Source: DATAEU01 sp046724395
GTDB lineage: Bacteria > Actinomycetota > UBA4738 > HRBIN12
Reading direction: 5' to 3'
NCBI GenBank assembly: GCA_046724395.1
Contig: JBKOWM010000105.1
Location: 1 to 21,720 of the forward strand
Length of the DNA: 21,720 nucleotides
Of this stretch, positions 1 to 7,762 are shown piece by piece. Both the position numbers and the translations under genes were made by a program. How positions within the stretch are numbered: position 1 is the stretch's first letter; each line of letters begins with the position of its first letter. The notes under the pieces are model-generated. The model searched no databases. It was given only the letters and a program-made list of their open reading frames with translations, and was not told the origin of the DNA.

Positions 1-427
1 CGGGGATCATCAGCGTGGCCAGGAACGCGAGGAAGACGATGTTGCGGCCCGGAAACTCGATCCGGGCGAAGGCGTACGCCGCGAGCGCGGACGTGGCGAC
101 CACGCCGAGCGTTACCAACCCGCTGACCTTGAACGAGTTCCAGATCCATGCCGACATCGGGAAGTCCCGCCACAAGCTTGTGTAGTTGTGGAACTGCGGA
201 TCCGACGGGATGAGCTTATGTGGTTCGCGGATGACCTCGTCCACCGTCTTGAGTGACGTCGCCAGCATCCAGACGAAGGGAAGGATGCAGACGACCGCGA
301 GCGCCGCGAGGCCCAGATAGGCGACGGCGCGCCGCGAGACGGGAGGCGCCGCGCCCGGCTCGGGCGGCCGCTCGACGGCGTCGACCGGCGTTGCAGAGGT
401 CTCGTCGATCGTGCTACCCGAGCTCAT
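1..427 (-). CDS. Sugar ABC transporter permease, MalG-type (partial, 3' end outside window)
   Basis: Inner-membrane permease subunit of a carbohydrate uptake ABC transporter, pairing with the MalF-type subunit encoded just upstream. About 142 codons are visible, from the ATG at 425-427 to the window edge. A Pro-rich cytoplasmic N-terminus of about 32 residues is followed by a first membrane segment ending ILPFVWMLATSLKT, the usual MalG N-terminal pattern. Then come a periplasmic stretch with HNYTSLW and a second segment with NSFKVSGLVTLGVVATSALA and AYAFARIEFPGR, both typical of the family. The diagnostic EAA loop would lie beyond the edge. The start overlaps the end of the MalF gene by 14 nt, so the two are translationally coupled. 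No frameshift is visible. The family assignment is firm; the sugar is unknown. Confidence 0.93.
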   Translation of the reverse strand, partial: MSSGSTIDETSATPVDAVERPPEPGAAPPVSRRAVAYLGLAALAVVCILPFVWMLATSLKTVDEVIREPHKLIPSDPQFHNYTSLWRDFPMSAWIWNSFKVSGLVTLGVVATSALAAYAFARIEFPGRNIVFLAFLATLMIP

Positions 428-1397
428 ACTGGACTCGCCTGTTGATGACGCGGAACTGGATCAGCGTGAGGACGCCGATCAAAACGAAGAGGATCCATGT
501 CATGGCCGCCGCGTACCCCATGCGGAAGTCGCGGAAGGCCTGGGAGTACAGCTCGAAGTTGTACACGGTCGTCGCCTGCGCCGGCCCACCGTGTGTCAGG
601 AGGTAGATCATGTCGAACACCTGGAAGGAGCCGATCACCTCCAGCACCGTCACGAAGAAGGTCGTTGGCGACAGCAGCGGCCAGGTCACGTGCCAGAACT
701 TCGCCCAACGCCCCGCACCGTCGAGCTCCGCCGCCTCGTACAGGTGCGCCGGAATCGCCTGCAGACCCGCGAGGAAGATGATCATGCCCTCTCCGAGCCC
801 GCGCCAGACCTGAACGAGGGCCACCGAGGGCATCGCAAGCCGTGGGCTGCCGAGCCAGTCGAACGGCCCGAGGCCGAAGAAGCCGAGCGCCCAGTTCAAG
901 ATGCCGTTCTGCGTGTTCAGGATCCAGCCCCATACGAGCGCGACCGCCACGGCAGATGCGACGACGGGGATGAAGTACGTGGCGCGGAAGAACTTGATGG
1001 CACGAAGCCGTGTGTTCACGGCGAGCGCCAACAGCAGCTCGGCCGCAACCGACGTCGGGATGACCAGAACGACGTAATAGGCGGTTCGCCAGAACGTCGG
1101 CCAAAAATCCGGGTCTTCGAAGAGCAGGCGTTTGTAGTTCGCGAGGCCCACGAACTTCGGCGGAGTGAACAGGTCCCAGCTCATGAACGACAGGCCGAGC
1201 GAGACGACGACGAGCCCGAGGAAGAAGATCAGGAAATGGATCAGCGCGGGGGCGAGGAACAGATATGCCGCCAGCGTGTCGCGACTGAGCCACCGGTCGC
1301 GGAGCGTCGGTCGCGGAGCGGCTGGGATCGCTGCGGGAAATCCGCCGGGTTGATCACCCAGCGGTCGGGCTACCGCGTCCGGCGTCTGGTCGGACAT
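414..1397 (-). CDS. Sugar ABC transporter permease, MalF-type
   Basis: Membrane permease of a binding-protein-dependent sugar importer, 327 residues, normal for the MalF/UgpA-type subunit without the extra MalF domain. A Pro-rich cytoplasmic tail (1-38) precedes about six membrane segments, the first around 43-71. The EAA loop that docks the ATPase is at 220-243 (YEAAELDGAG, then WPLLSP). The conserved LTHGGPA stretch is at 267-273. The start ATG at 1395-1397 has an AGGAGG ribosome binding site about 10 nt upstream. The gene lies 32 nt after the binding-protein gene and overlaps the MalG gene by 14 nt. No ATP-binding subunit lies in the window, so either it lies beyond the left edge or a shared MsiK-type ATPase encoded elsewhere energises the complex, as is known for several actinobacterial sugar importers. 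Confidence 0.95.
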   Translation of the reverse strand: MSDQTPDAVARPLGDQPGGFPAAIPAAPRPTLRDRWLSRDTLAAYLFLAPALIHFLIFFLGLVVVSLGLSFMSWDLFTPPKFVGLANYKRLLFEDPDFWPTFWRTAYYVVLVIPTSVAAELLLALAVNTRLRAIKFFRATYFIPVVASAVAVALVWGWILNTQNGILNWALGFFGLGPFDWLGSPRLAMPSVALVQVWRGLGEGMIIFLAGLQAIPAHLYEAAELDGAGRWAKFWHVTWPLLSPTTFFVTVLEVIGSFQVFDMIYLLTHGGPAQATTVYNFELYSQAFRDFRMGYAAAMTWILFVLIGVLTLIQFRVINRRVQYELG

Positions 1398-1429
1398 CGA
1401 CCCCGGTCCTCCTCGTCAGGCCGGCTGAC

Positions 1430-2719
1430 TCAACCCGATTGTTCGGTTAGCAGCTGATCCACACGCTGACAGACCTCGGTCGCCGTCGCTTGGACTTCTG
1501 CCTCACCGCGCCATATGGGATCCAGGCCGTTGAAGATCGCGTCGTCGACCTCGAAGAAGTTCGACAGGAACGGGGCCGGCCGAACCGTCGGCAGCGACTG
1601 CACGAACGGCTGGAAGGCATCGTGCTCTTGCACGATCTTCGTGTCGGTGATCTTTGGGTCATCGGCGAGGGCGGGTCGCGATGGGATCCCCTGCATGTTC
1701 TCGAAGGCCTGCTGGATGCCCTCGGGACTCACCATGTACTTGAGGAACTCCCACGCGTTGGTCTTGTCGTTGCTCGCCGAGGTGATGGCGTACATCGCGA
1801 GGTGGAAGAAGTTGCTCCGCGGATGGTCCGGGCCATTGGGCCGGGGTGCGATCGCCCAGTTCAGATCCTTGACGCCCTCCAGGTCGAAGGCCGACCAGCG
1901 GCCCGAGCCGATCCACATCCCCGCATGCCCGGCGGCGAAGATCGAGAAGGGGTCCTGGCCCTCTTGCTCGAACACGGATGGCTCCGGCGCGTACCCGGCC
2001 TTCATGACATCGACGATGGACTGCAGCGCCGCGACGCTCTCCGGCTGATCGAGCAGGCACTGCTTGCCGTCCTCGCTGAAGACCTGCCCGCCGAACGAGT
2101 AGATTTGATCGTCGAGCGGTGCGAACCACGTCTCGTACAGCAGACCCCACGTCTTGCTCCCACCCGTTCCGGACGTGATCTTCTGCGCCGCCGACACGAC
2201 GTCGTCCCAGGTCCAGTCCGCCGTTGGTTCTGGGACGCCGGCCTGGTCGAACAGATCTCGGTTGTAGTACATGACCTGCGTGTCCCAGTTATCCGTCAGA
2301 CCGACCAGCTGGTTCTGGAACGTCAGCCCCTGGATGACTTCGGGATAGAACTGACCGAGATCGTAGTTGTCCTTCTTCACGAACTGATTGAGGTCCGTCG
2401 CGACGTGACGCTGCACGATGGACGGGATGACGACGTCGCCGGAGTTGAAGATGTCGGGTGCGTTGCCGCCGCCGATGCTCGTGAACACTCGCTCGTCATA
2501 GCCCTCGGAGGGGATCACCTGGACCTGAACCTTGATATCCGGATGCGCCTTCATGAAGGCGTCGGCCTGCGCGCGGCGGAGTTCGATGTCGCCGGGGTTG
2601 TCGCTCGGCAGCATCACGACGATCGTCCCGGGCGGGTTCTTGCTTTCGTTTCCGCTGCAACCGACGGCGAGGAGCATCATCACCACCATCGCAGCGAGGA
2701 CCCTACGAGCGCCCGGCAT
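1430..2719 (-). CDS. Extracellular sugar-binding lipoprotein of ABC transporter
   Basis: Family 1 extracellular solute-binding protein of 429 residues, which captures the sugar outside the membrane and delivers it to the two permeases encoded next. The N-terminus is a lipoprotein signal: basic MPGARR, a hydrophobic stretch and the lipobox LAVGC with the acylated Cys at 21. Mature features typical of the family include an early lobe with ELRRAQADAFMKAHPDIKV, a GNAPDIFNSGD stretch, an NWDTQVMYYNRDLF segment and, later, NAWEFLKYMVSPEG. An in-frame start 90 nt further upstream exists, but the ATG at 2717-2719 is preferred because it has an excellent AGGAGGAT site and begins directly at the signal peptide. 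A 141-nt gap separates it from galactokinase, the only sizeable gap in the operon. Confidence 0.95.
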   Translation of the reverse strand: MPGARRVLAAMVVMMLLAVGCSGNESKNPPGTIVVMLPSDNPGDIELRRAQADAFMKAHPDIKVQVQVIPSEGYDERVFTSIGGGNAPDIFNSGDVVIPSIVQRHVATDLNQFVKKDNYDLGQFYPEVIQGLTFQNQLVGLTDNWDTQVMYYNRDLFDQAGVPEPTADWTWDDVVSAAQKITSGTGGSKTWGLLYETWFAPLDDQIYSFGGQVFSEDGKQCLLDQPESVAALQSIVDVMKAGYAPEPSVFEQEGQDPFSIFAAGHAGMWIGSGRWSAFDLEGVKDLNWAIAPRPNGPDHPRSNFFHLAMYAITSASNDKTNAWEFLKYMVSPEGIQQAFENMQGIPSRPALADDPKITDTKIVQEHDAFQPFVQSLPTVRPAPFLSNFFEVDDAIFNGLDPIWRGEAEVQATATEVCQRVDQLLTEQSG

Positions 2720-2722
2720 CTG

Positions 2723-2730
2723 ATCCTCCT
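2723..2730 (-). promoter_or_regulatory. Ribosome binding site of sugar-binding protein gene
   Basis: On the minus strand this reads AGGAGGAT, ending 3 nt before the ATG at 2717-2719. It is the strongest such site in the operon and decides the start over the longer in-frame reading. A much-expressed binding protein relative to its permeases is usual for these importers. Confidence 0.7.
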
Positions 2731-2860
2731 CGTCTCGCGGACGGATCCTGGATGATACTCCCGTGTTTCCGTCGCCCGCCCACGGCTTGCGCACCGGCGA
2801 GAGCATCACGAGACGATGGTCGCCTCACGGATGTGCGGGTCACGGTCAGCGGTCCGGTGC

Positions 2861-4042
2861 TCATCGATCGACCCGACGTGCGCCATCCACGGCGACGACC
2901 GTGAATGCCTCGGGAGCGCGGAAGCTCCGCCGTGCAAACGCGGCTTCGACCTCGGCGACGATCTTGTCGACGAGGGGCATCGGTGCGAGGGCGATCGCAC
3001 AACCGCCGAATCCGGCCCCGGTCATGCGAGCACCGAGGGCGCCCACCGCGAGCGCCGCGCCGGCGGCCTCGTCGAGCTCCGGGCTCGATACCTCGAAGTC
3101 ATCGCGCAGCGATTCGTGCGATGACGTGAGGAGCGGTCCCAGCGAGCGCCATGCGCCGGAATGCAGATCCTCGACGAACGCACGTACGCGATCGTTCTCG
3201 GTCACAACGTGACGGGCTCGGCGGTACAGGCGTGCGCCGAGCCTCGCCCGCGCATCCTCCAGTCGCTCGAGCGAGGCATCCCGCAACGTGGAGACACCGA
3301 TCGACTCGGCCGCGGCGTCGCACTCGGCCCGGCGCTCGGCGTACATCCCCTGCACCAGCCGGCGCGTCGCACGTGTGTCGACGATGACGAGCGCCAATCC
3401 CTCGCGCGTCGGCTCGAACGGAACGTGGCCGACCCACAGGCTTCGTGCGTCGAGGTGCAGGGCATGACCCGCCCGGCAGAGCACCGAGGCCATCTGGTCC
3501 ATCACGCCGCAGGGCATGCCGACCGACTCGACCTCGGCGCGCTGCGCGACGAGTGCCAATGCGGATCCGTCGATGTCGGCACCGGCGAGCTCGACGAGAC
3601 CGGCCGCGACCGCGCATTCGAGAGCCGCGCTCGAGGACAGCCCGGACGCGACCGGGACGGATCCATCGACGACCAGGTCATGGCCCGGAACGTCGATGCC
3701 CTCACGGTGCAACGCCCACGCCACGCCCGCCGGATACGCACCCCATCCGCGAACCACTCCGGGTCCCACATCGTCGAGGCCGATCTCGACAACGTCCGCT
3801 TGCTGGAGCGACCACAGCCGGATCGTCCGTTCGGTCCGGCTGCCCATCGCCACGACGACGTGCCGATCGATCGCGATCGGAAGGACGAACCCGTCGTTGT
3901 AGTCGGTGTGCTCTCCGATGAGGTTCACGCGACCTGGGGCGGCCCACACACCATCCGGCTGCCTGCCCGTCCGATCCCTGAACGCACCGGTCGCACGCCG
4001 GACCTGTCGCTCGAGCGCGGCGCCCGACATCGCAGACGTCAC
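2861..4042 (-). CDS. galK: Galactokinase
   Basis: Phosphorylates alpha-D-galactose to galactose-1-phosphate with ATP, the entry step of the Leloir pathway, in the cytoplasm. The protein is 393 residues, normal for GalK. It carries the galactokinase signature GRVNLIGEHTDYNDG at 37-51, the GHMP ATP-binding motif ASGLSSSAAL at 132-141, GMPCGVMDQ at 175-183 holding the expected catalytic Asp, FEVSSPELD near 316-324, and the third GHMP motif TGAGFGGCAI at 341-350. All key residues are present. The start is a GTG overlapping the stop of the glycosidase gene (GTGA, 4 nt), so it is translationally coupled; an ATG four codons further in is possible. No galT or galE is present in the window, so the next steps must be encoded elsewhere. 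The galactokinase signature makes other GHMP sugar kinases less likely. Confidence 0.94.
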   Translation of the reverse strand: MTSAMSGAALERQVRRATGAFRDRTGRQPDGVWAAPGRVNLIGEHTDYNDGFVLPIAIDRHVVVAMGSRTERTIRLWSLQQADVVEIGLDDVGPGVVRGWGAYPAGVAWALHREGIDVPGHDLVVDGSVPVASGLSSSAALECAVAAGLVELAGADIDGSALALVAQRAEVESVGMPCGVMDQMASVLCRAGHALHLDARSLWVGHVPFEPTREGLALVIVDTRATRRLVQGMYAERRAECDAAAESIGVSTLRDASLERLEDARARLGARLYRRARHVVTENDRVRAFVEDLHSGAWRSLGPLLTSSHESLRDDFEVSSPELDEAAGAALAVGALGARMTGAGFGGCAIALAPMPLVDKIVAEVEAAFARRSFRAPEAFTVVAVDGARRVDR

Positions 4043-5307
4043 GGCACCTGCCAGGTCGAGATGACCTCGGTCATGCGGTCAGCCACGCGGAGGCGTTCGC
4101 GCCGAAGGGTGCCGTCCGGAGCCGACCTCAGCGCGTACAACCCCATCGGCTCCAGGTACTCCGCGATGGGCCGGCTACCCTCGCGGTACTCCCAATTCAC
4201 GAGATCGTACAGCGGCCACCAGCAGAACCCGATCAAGGGAACTCCGTCGGCGCGCAACGTGCGGATCGTCTCGACGGCCTCGCCGAGCCACAGACTCCTT
4301 CGGTATCCATCCGGCCGCTCGAGCGGATACGGGGGAACGCCGTAGGCACGTCCCGGAACGGCGTTCTCGTTCAGGCTACATTCGGTGATAAAGATCGGTC
4401 GACGGTACCGTTCGTGATAGTCGCGGATGACCCTCGCCAGCCCACTGCCGCCGCCCCAGACGCCCTCCTGCCGCACACGTTCGCCGTCGGTCCACCGTCG
4501 CCACATGCTCATGAACGGGTAGTAGTTCACCCCGAGCACGTCGATCTCGACGGCGTTGTCGCGGAACCATTCGAGCTCGGCTTCCGCGATGCCGCTCGCT
4601 CGCAGGTACCGATCCAGGATGGACTCCGGTTCGATGCCGCCCCGAACGAGCTCGAGGACGGCGTGCATCCGCTCCATGTCGAGCGCGAGCCGCTCTCGGA
4701 GCGCGTGTTCCTGCGTGGTTCCGTAGCCGATCGCCTCGACATGCACACAGATCGCGTCGCGCCGCACATCTTTCAACGCACGCTGTGTGAGGACGATGCC
4801 ACGTGCGAGCTGCCTCACGAGCGTCGTGAACCCCTCGTCGCCTCGGAGATACGGCGGCCAGTGCCCCGTGAAACCACAGAGCTCGGCGTTGACGAACGGT
4901 TCATTCGCCGGCGTGTACCAGCGGACGCTCTCGTACCGATTCGCGAAGGTGGCCGCGTAGGCGGCAACGCGGTCGGGATACTCGGCGTTCGCGAACTGGT
5001 GCTCGAGCCATACGGGAGTGCCGTAGTGGATCAAGTCGATGATCGGCTCCATGCCGCGTTCCAGGATGTACGCCAGAACTCGATCCGTGAAGGACCAGTC
5101 GAACGTTCCCGGCTCGGGCTCCACGCGGTACCACGGGATCCCGTAGCGGATCGCGTCGAAGCCGATCCCTGCGGCGATATCGATGTCTTCACGCCAGAAC
5201 CGGTAATGCTGAAGTAGCTCGAACTCGTCCAGGCGCCGACGATGGGGCGACTCCTGTGGCACGAACGTGTCCTCGATGCCCGTCGCCCACCGGAAACGAT
5301 CGCTCAT
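4039..5307 (-). CDS. GH1-like beta-glycosidase (clan GH-A)
   Basis: Predicted cytoplasmic retaining glycosidase of 422 residues with no signal peptide. The fold is inferred from the GH1-like order of motifs: GIPWYRVEPEPGTFDWS near 56-72, DLIHYGTPVWL near 91-101, WYTPANEPF with the acid/base candidate E136 in an NEP motif, NYYPF near 261, and FITEC with the nucleophile candidate E309. Compared with classical GH1 (TFNEP and ITENG), both active-site motifs are variant, and the protein is somewhat shorter. It therefore belongs to a divergent GH1-like group whose activity I cannot name. It overlaps both neighbours by 4 nt (ATGA and GTGA). Its position next to galactokinase suggests it releases galactose from a galactoside; that is inference from context. 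A beta-glucosidase or other GH-A enzyme is the alternative. Confidence 0.85.
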   Translation of the reverse strand: MSDRFRWATGIEDTFVPQESPHRRRLDEFELLQHYRFWREDIDIAAGIGFDAIRYGIPWYRVEPEPGTFDWSFTDRVLAYILERGMEPIIDLIHYGTPVWLEHQFANAEYPDRVAAYAATFANRYESVRWYTPANEPFVNAELCGFTGHWPPYLRGDEGFTTLVRQLARGIVLTQRALKDVRRDAICVHVEAIGYGTTQEHALRERLALDMERMHAVLELVRGGIEPESILDRYLRASGIAEAELEWFRDNAVEIDVLGVNYYPFMSMWRRWTDGERVRQEGVWGGGSGLARVIRDYHERYRRPIFITECSLNENAVPGRAYGVPPYPLERPDGYRRSLWLGEAVETIRTLRADGVPLIGFCWWPLYDLVNWEYREGSRPIAEYLEPMGLYALRSAPDGTLRRERLRVADRMTEVISTWQVP

Positions 5308-6305
5308 TCGTCGGACTGCAACCGAGCAGGACGACCTTCCTCAAACGCCCGGATCGCCGCGTAGGTGAGTTCGAGGGCACGCAGTCCGTCCTCGCCCGTC
5401 ACCGGCGGCGCGCGATCCTCGAGGATCGCATCTACGAACGCCGCCAGGTGATCCTCGATGGTGCGCCAGAAGTCTCGTTGGTCGGTACGGAAGATGCCGG
5501 GCCGCCACTCCCGGAAGCCGTCGTCGCCGGCACGAAACAGCCGCACCGAATCGACGATATTGTCGACCTGCAGCCGGCCGCCGATGCCGGCAACCTCGAG
5601 CGTTACCGCTTGCGGCTGATCGTACGAGGCGTCCCAGCTCCCGAGCAGCGTTCCGACCGCACCGTTTCGGAAGCGGACGGCGACGGCCGCGCTGGTGTAC
5701 GTGCCGATCCCTCGAGGGTCCGTCAGGAAGGCGGACAGCTCATCGATCTCTCCGGCGAACAGCCGCATAGTGTCGAAGCTGTGGCCCTGTGTCTCGATGA
5801 GCATGCAATAGGGGTCGTTCAGCACGGGATATAGATCGCCGGTGAATCGCATCGAGACGTACGCGGGCGCTCCCAGCGCGCCGTCCCGGGTGAACTCGAG
5901 CGCCCGACGGTAGGGTTCCGAGAAACGATGATTGAAGTTCACGCCGAGCCGGATGTCGCTCGTTCGAGCCGAAGCGACCATCGATCGGGCATCCTCTAGT
6001 CGCCACGCCATCGGCTTCTCGACGAAGACATTGCAGCCTGCCTCGATCGCGGCAAGCGTCGGCTCGAGGTGCTCGGTGTTGCCCGTCGCGACGCACACGA
6101 TGTCGAGTGACTCTGCTCGAAAGAGCTCCTCGGTCCCGACGATGGCTCGCACGCCGAGTCGTTCCGCGAGCTGGTCGACCCGCCCCGGAGAGCGGCCACA
6201 AACGGCGACGAGCCTGACGGAGGGAAGGGCCGCCAACGCTCGTGCGTGGATCTCGCCGACGAATCCCGCTCCGATCACCGCCGCGGCGAGCGGCTCCCGG
6301 CTCAC
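5304..6305 (-). CDS. Gfo/Idh/MocA-family NAD(P)-dependent oxidoreductase
   Basis: Sugar or cyclitol dehydrogenase-like protein of 333 residues. The N-terminal Rossmann domain opens with AVIGAGFVGEIHARAL (dinucleotide motif G12-x-G14-x-x-G17). The family EKP motif is at 96-98, with Lys97 the usual catalytic residue. The C-terminal substrate domain contains NFNHRF near 123-128 and QGHSFDTMRLF near 173-183, which supplies the usual active-site His. The start is taken as the GTG at 6303-6305, overlapping the upstream stop by 4 nt (GTGA) and placing the Rossmann strand near the N-terminus; a longer in-frame start gives 349 residues. Members act on inositols, glucose, sugar phosphates, and in some pathways on whole glycosides at C3, so the substrate cannot be read from sequence. 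Operon position implies it acts on the imported sugar or its aglycone. Confidence 0.93.
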   Translation of the reverse strand: MSREPLAAAVIGAGFVGEIHARALAALPSVRLVAVCGRSPGRVDQLAERLGVRAIVGTEELFRAESLDIVCVATGNTEHLEPTLAAIEAGCNVFVEKPMAWRLEDARSMVASARTSDIRLGVNFNHRFSEPYRRALEFTRDGALGAPAYVSMRFTGDLYPVLNDPYCMLIETQGHSFDTMRLFAGEIDELSAFLTDPRGIGTYTSAAVAVRFRNGAVGTLLGSWDASYDQPQAVTLEVAGIGGRLQVDNIVDSVRLFRAGDDGFREWRPGIFRTDQRDFWRTIEDHLAAFVDAILEDRAPPVTGEDGLRALELTYAAIRAFEEGRPARLQSDE

Positions 6306-7318
6306 GGTCGCACCACGACCTTTCCGGTGTCCCCCCCGAAGAACACCCTGCACGCTTCGTCGATGCGGTCGAGCGGGAATCGATGCGTCAGCACCGGCGC
6401 GGGGTCGAGCCGCCCGATCCTGACGGCTTCGTGAACGTCCGCGAACTCTCCCGGGGGGAAGTACTCCGATCCCAGGATCGTCCGCTCGATGGCGATGAGG
6501 TCGGGCGACGTCTGTATCTCGAGCGTTTCCTCGCTGTGTGCGACGATGACCACCACACCCGACGGTCCGGACATCTCGATCGCCATCCGCTGCGTCGAGG
6601 CGCGGCCTGCTGCCTCAATCACGATGTCGAAACCGTCGGGGACGAGATCACGAACGACGTCCACGGGGGGAACCGACCAGGCATCGACGGGCACGGCTCC
6701 CAGGCGAGACGCCAGCGATAGCCGGTACGGCGAGAGGTCGATACCGACGACGACCGGGATTTGCAGGCCGCGGGCAACGGCGATCGCTCCGAGTCCGATC
6801 GGCCCGCACCCTATGACGACCACTGTTCCCGCATCGGGGCGACAGGCCCGAGCGAACGCATGGCTCGTCGTTCCGAATAGATCGAGCAACCCCGTCGCCA
6901 GATCGAGGGGGATCGCATCGTCGATGGGAAGGAAGCAGTCGGAGCGAACGACGAGATACTCGGCGAAGCCGCCCGGTGCCGTGAACCCGTACGCAGCGTC
7001 TTTGCGTTGACATGCGTTGCGTCCGCCTTTCCGGCACGCCGCACAATGACCGCACGCGGCAACGAGGTAGACGACACCTCTCGTCCCGGGCTCGACGTCG
7101 GCGACCACGTCGGAGCCGAGCGCCGCGACCGTGCCTGACGTCTCGTGCCCGGGGATGACGTCACTTCCACGGCTCCACCCGGCTCGATCCGTACCACACA
7201 GCGCGCACGAATCGACGCGGACCAGCAGCTCATCTTGTCCGGGCGTCGGGACGGCGACCTCTTCCAGCGCGACCATCCCGTCGCCGGCGAAACGTGCGGC
7301 TCGCATCGAGGAGGTCAT
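6302..7318 (-). CDS. Zinc-dependent medium-chain dehydrogenase (sorbitol/threonine dehydrogenase-like)
   Basis: NAD(P)-dependent alcohol or polyol dehydrogenase of 338 residues. Catalytic zinc ligands are suggested by C41 in CALCGTD and H58-E59 in PGHE. The structural zinc site has Cys at 89, 92, 95 and 103 (CGHCAAC, then NAC). The Rossmann motif VVVIGCGPIGLGAI lies near 166-179, followed by VGIDLSPYRL. The C-terminal catalytic domain ends GKVVVRP, as is usual. This is the first gene of the leftward operon. The start ATG at 7316-7318 is chosen; ribosome binding sites here are weak, an ATG 12 nt further in is equally plausible, and a longer start at 7345 is possible. Together with the Gfo/Idh/MocA enzyme next to it, it suggests two oxidation steps on a sugar or polyol. 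The substrate is unknown. Confidence 0.93.
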   Translation of the reverse strand: MTSSMRAARFAGDGMVALEEVAVPTPGQDELLVRVDSCALCGTDRAGWSRGSDVIPGHETSGTVAALGSDVVADVEPGTRGVVYLVAACGHCAACRKGGRNACQRKDAAYGFTAPGGFAEYLVVRSDCFLPIDDAIPLDLATGLLDLFGTTSHAFARACRPDAGTVVVIGCGPIGLGAIAVARGLQIPVVVGIDLSPYRLSLASRLGAVPVDAWSVPPVDVVRDLVPDGFDIVIEAAGRASTQRMAIEMSGPSGVVVIVAHSEETLEIQTSPDLIAIERTILGSEYFPPGEFADVHEAVRIGRLDPAPVLTHRFPLDRIDEACRVFFGGDTGKVVVRP

Positions 7319-7425
7319 GACCCGATTCTTTCGTCGATCGAGCACCCGTGGCGAGTCGGGTCGCCGCGTCGAGGCCAGGTCGGCAATCCGGGAAGGCCTC
7401 GGGCATGGCGGCTCGCCGACGCCGC

Positions 7426-7437
7426 CGGGACGTCCCG
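7426..7437. promoter_or_regulatory. 12-bp palindrome, possible sugar-operon operator
   Basis: CGGGACGTCCCG is a perfect inverted repeat about 108 nt upstream of the first gene of the sugar operon. The central CG step resembles LacI-family operators, which commonly control such operons. No regulator gene is visible in the window, and palindromes of this size arise by chance in GC-rich DNA, so this is a candidate only. Confidence 0.25.
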
Positions 7438-7603
7438 ACGAGTCGACCGAGGAAGCCGAAGCCCGTAAGGGAGGAACCCGCTCAGGCGCCGGCGTGCCGG
7501 TCGGGCGAAAGGCGCCGGGCCTGCGATCGACGAGTCCGCGAAGTACTGGGGGGCTCCCTGAACCTCGGCCTCAGGATGTCGCTCTCGCGATCAGGTCACG
7601 ACG

Positions 7604-7762
7604 TCACACGTCGCCTCTATCTGCACGAACGCGCTCGACGGCTTTCGCCCTCGTCCGGATCGGGGCCGGCGGCACCGCCTCCGACCTGCGAAAAACGAAG
7701 AAGACCCCGGAGCCATCGTCCAGCGCCCAGGCGATGTCGTCCGCGATGCGTTCGGTTCCCAC
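7604..7762 (-). CDS. Possible small protein, 52 residues, unrecognised
   Basis: A minus-strand reading frame starting at the GTG at 7760-7762 and ending in TGA at 7604-7606. A GGGGGT ribosome-binding-like stretch lies 9 nt before the start. The product begins VGTERIADDIAWALDDGSG, then FFVFRRSEAV, and ends ADRGDV. It is more protein-like than neighbouring readings: balanced acidic, hydrophobic and basic residues and mostly G/C third positions. I do not recognise a family. It could be a real small gene, the tail of a decayed gene, or chance; it lies within the intergenic region between two divergent units. Confidence 0.25.
   Translation of the reverse strand: MGTERIADDIAWALDDGSGVFFVFRRSEAVPPAPIRTRAKAVERVRADRGDV

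Noticed and set aside
1490..2755. Long plus-strand open frame opposite the sugar-binding protein
   Set aside because: No recognisable motif; the minus strand encodes a clear lipoprotein with signal peptide and ribosome binding site.
3161..4345. Long plus-strand open frame opposite galactokinase and glycosidase
   Set aside because: It crosses two well-supported minus-strand genes, and its own product has no domain features.
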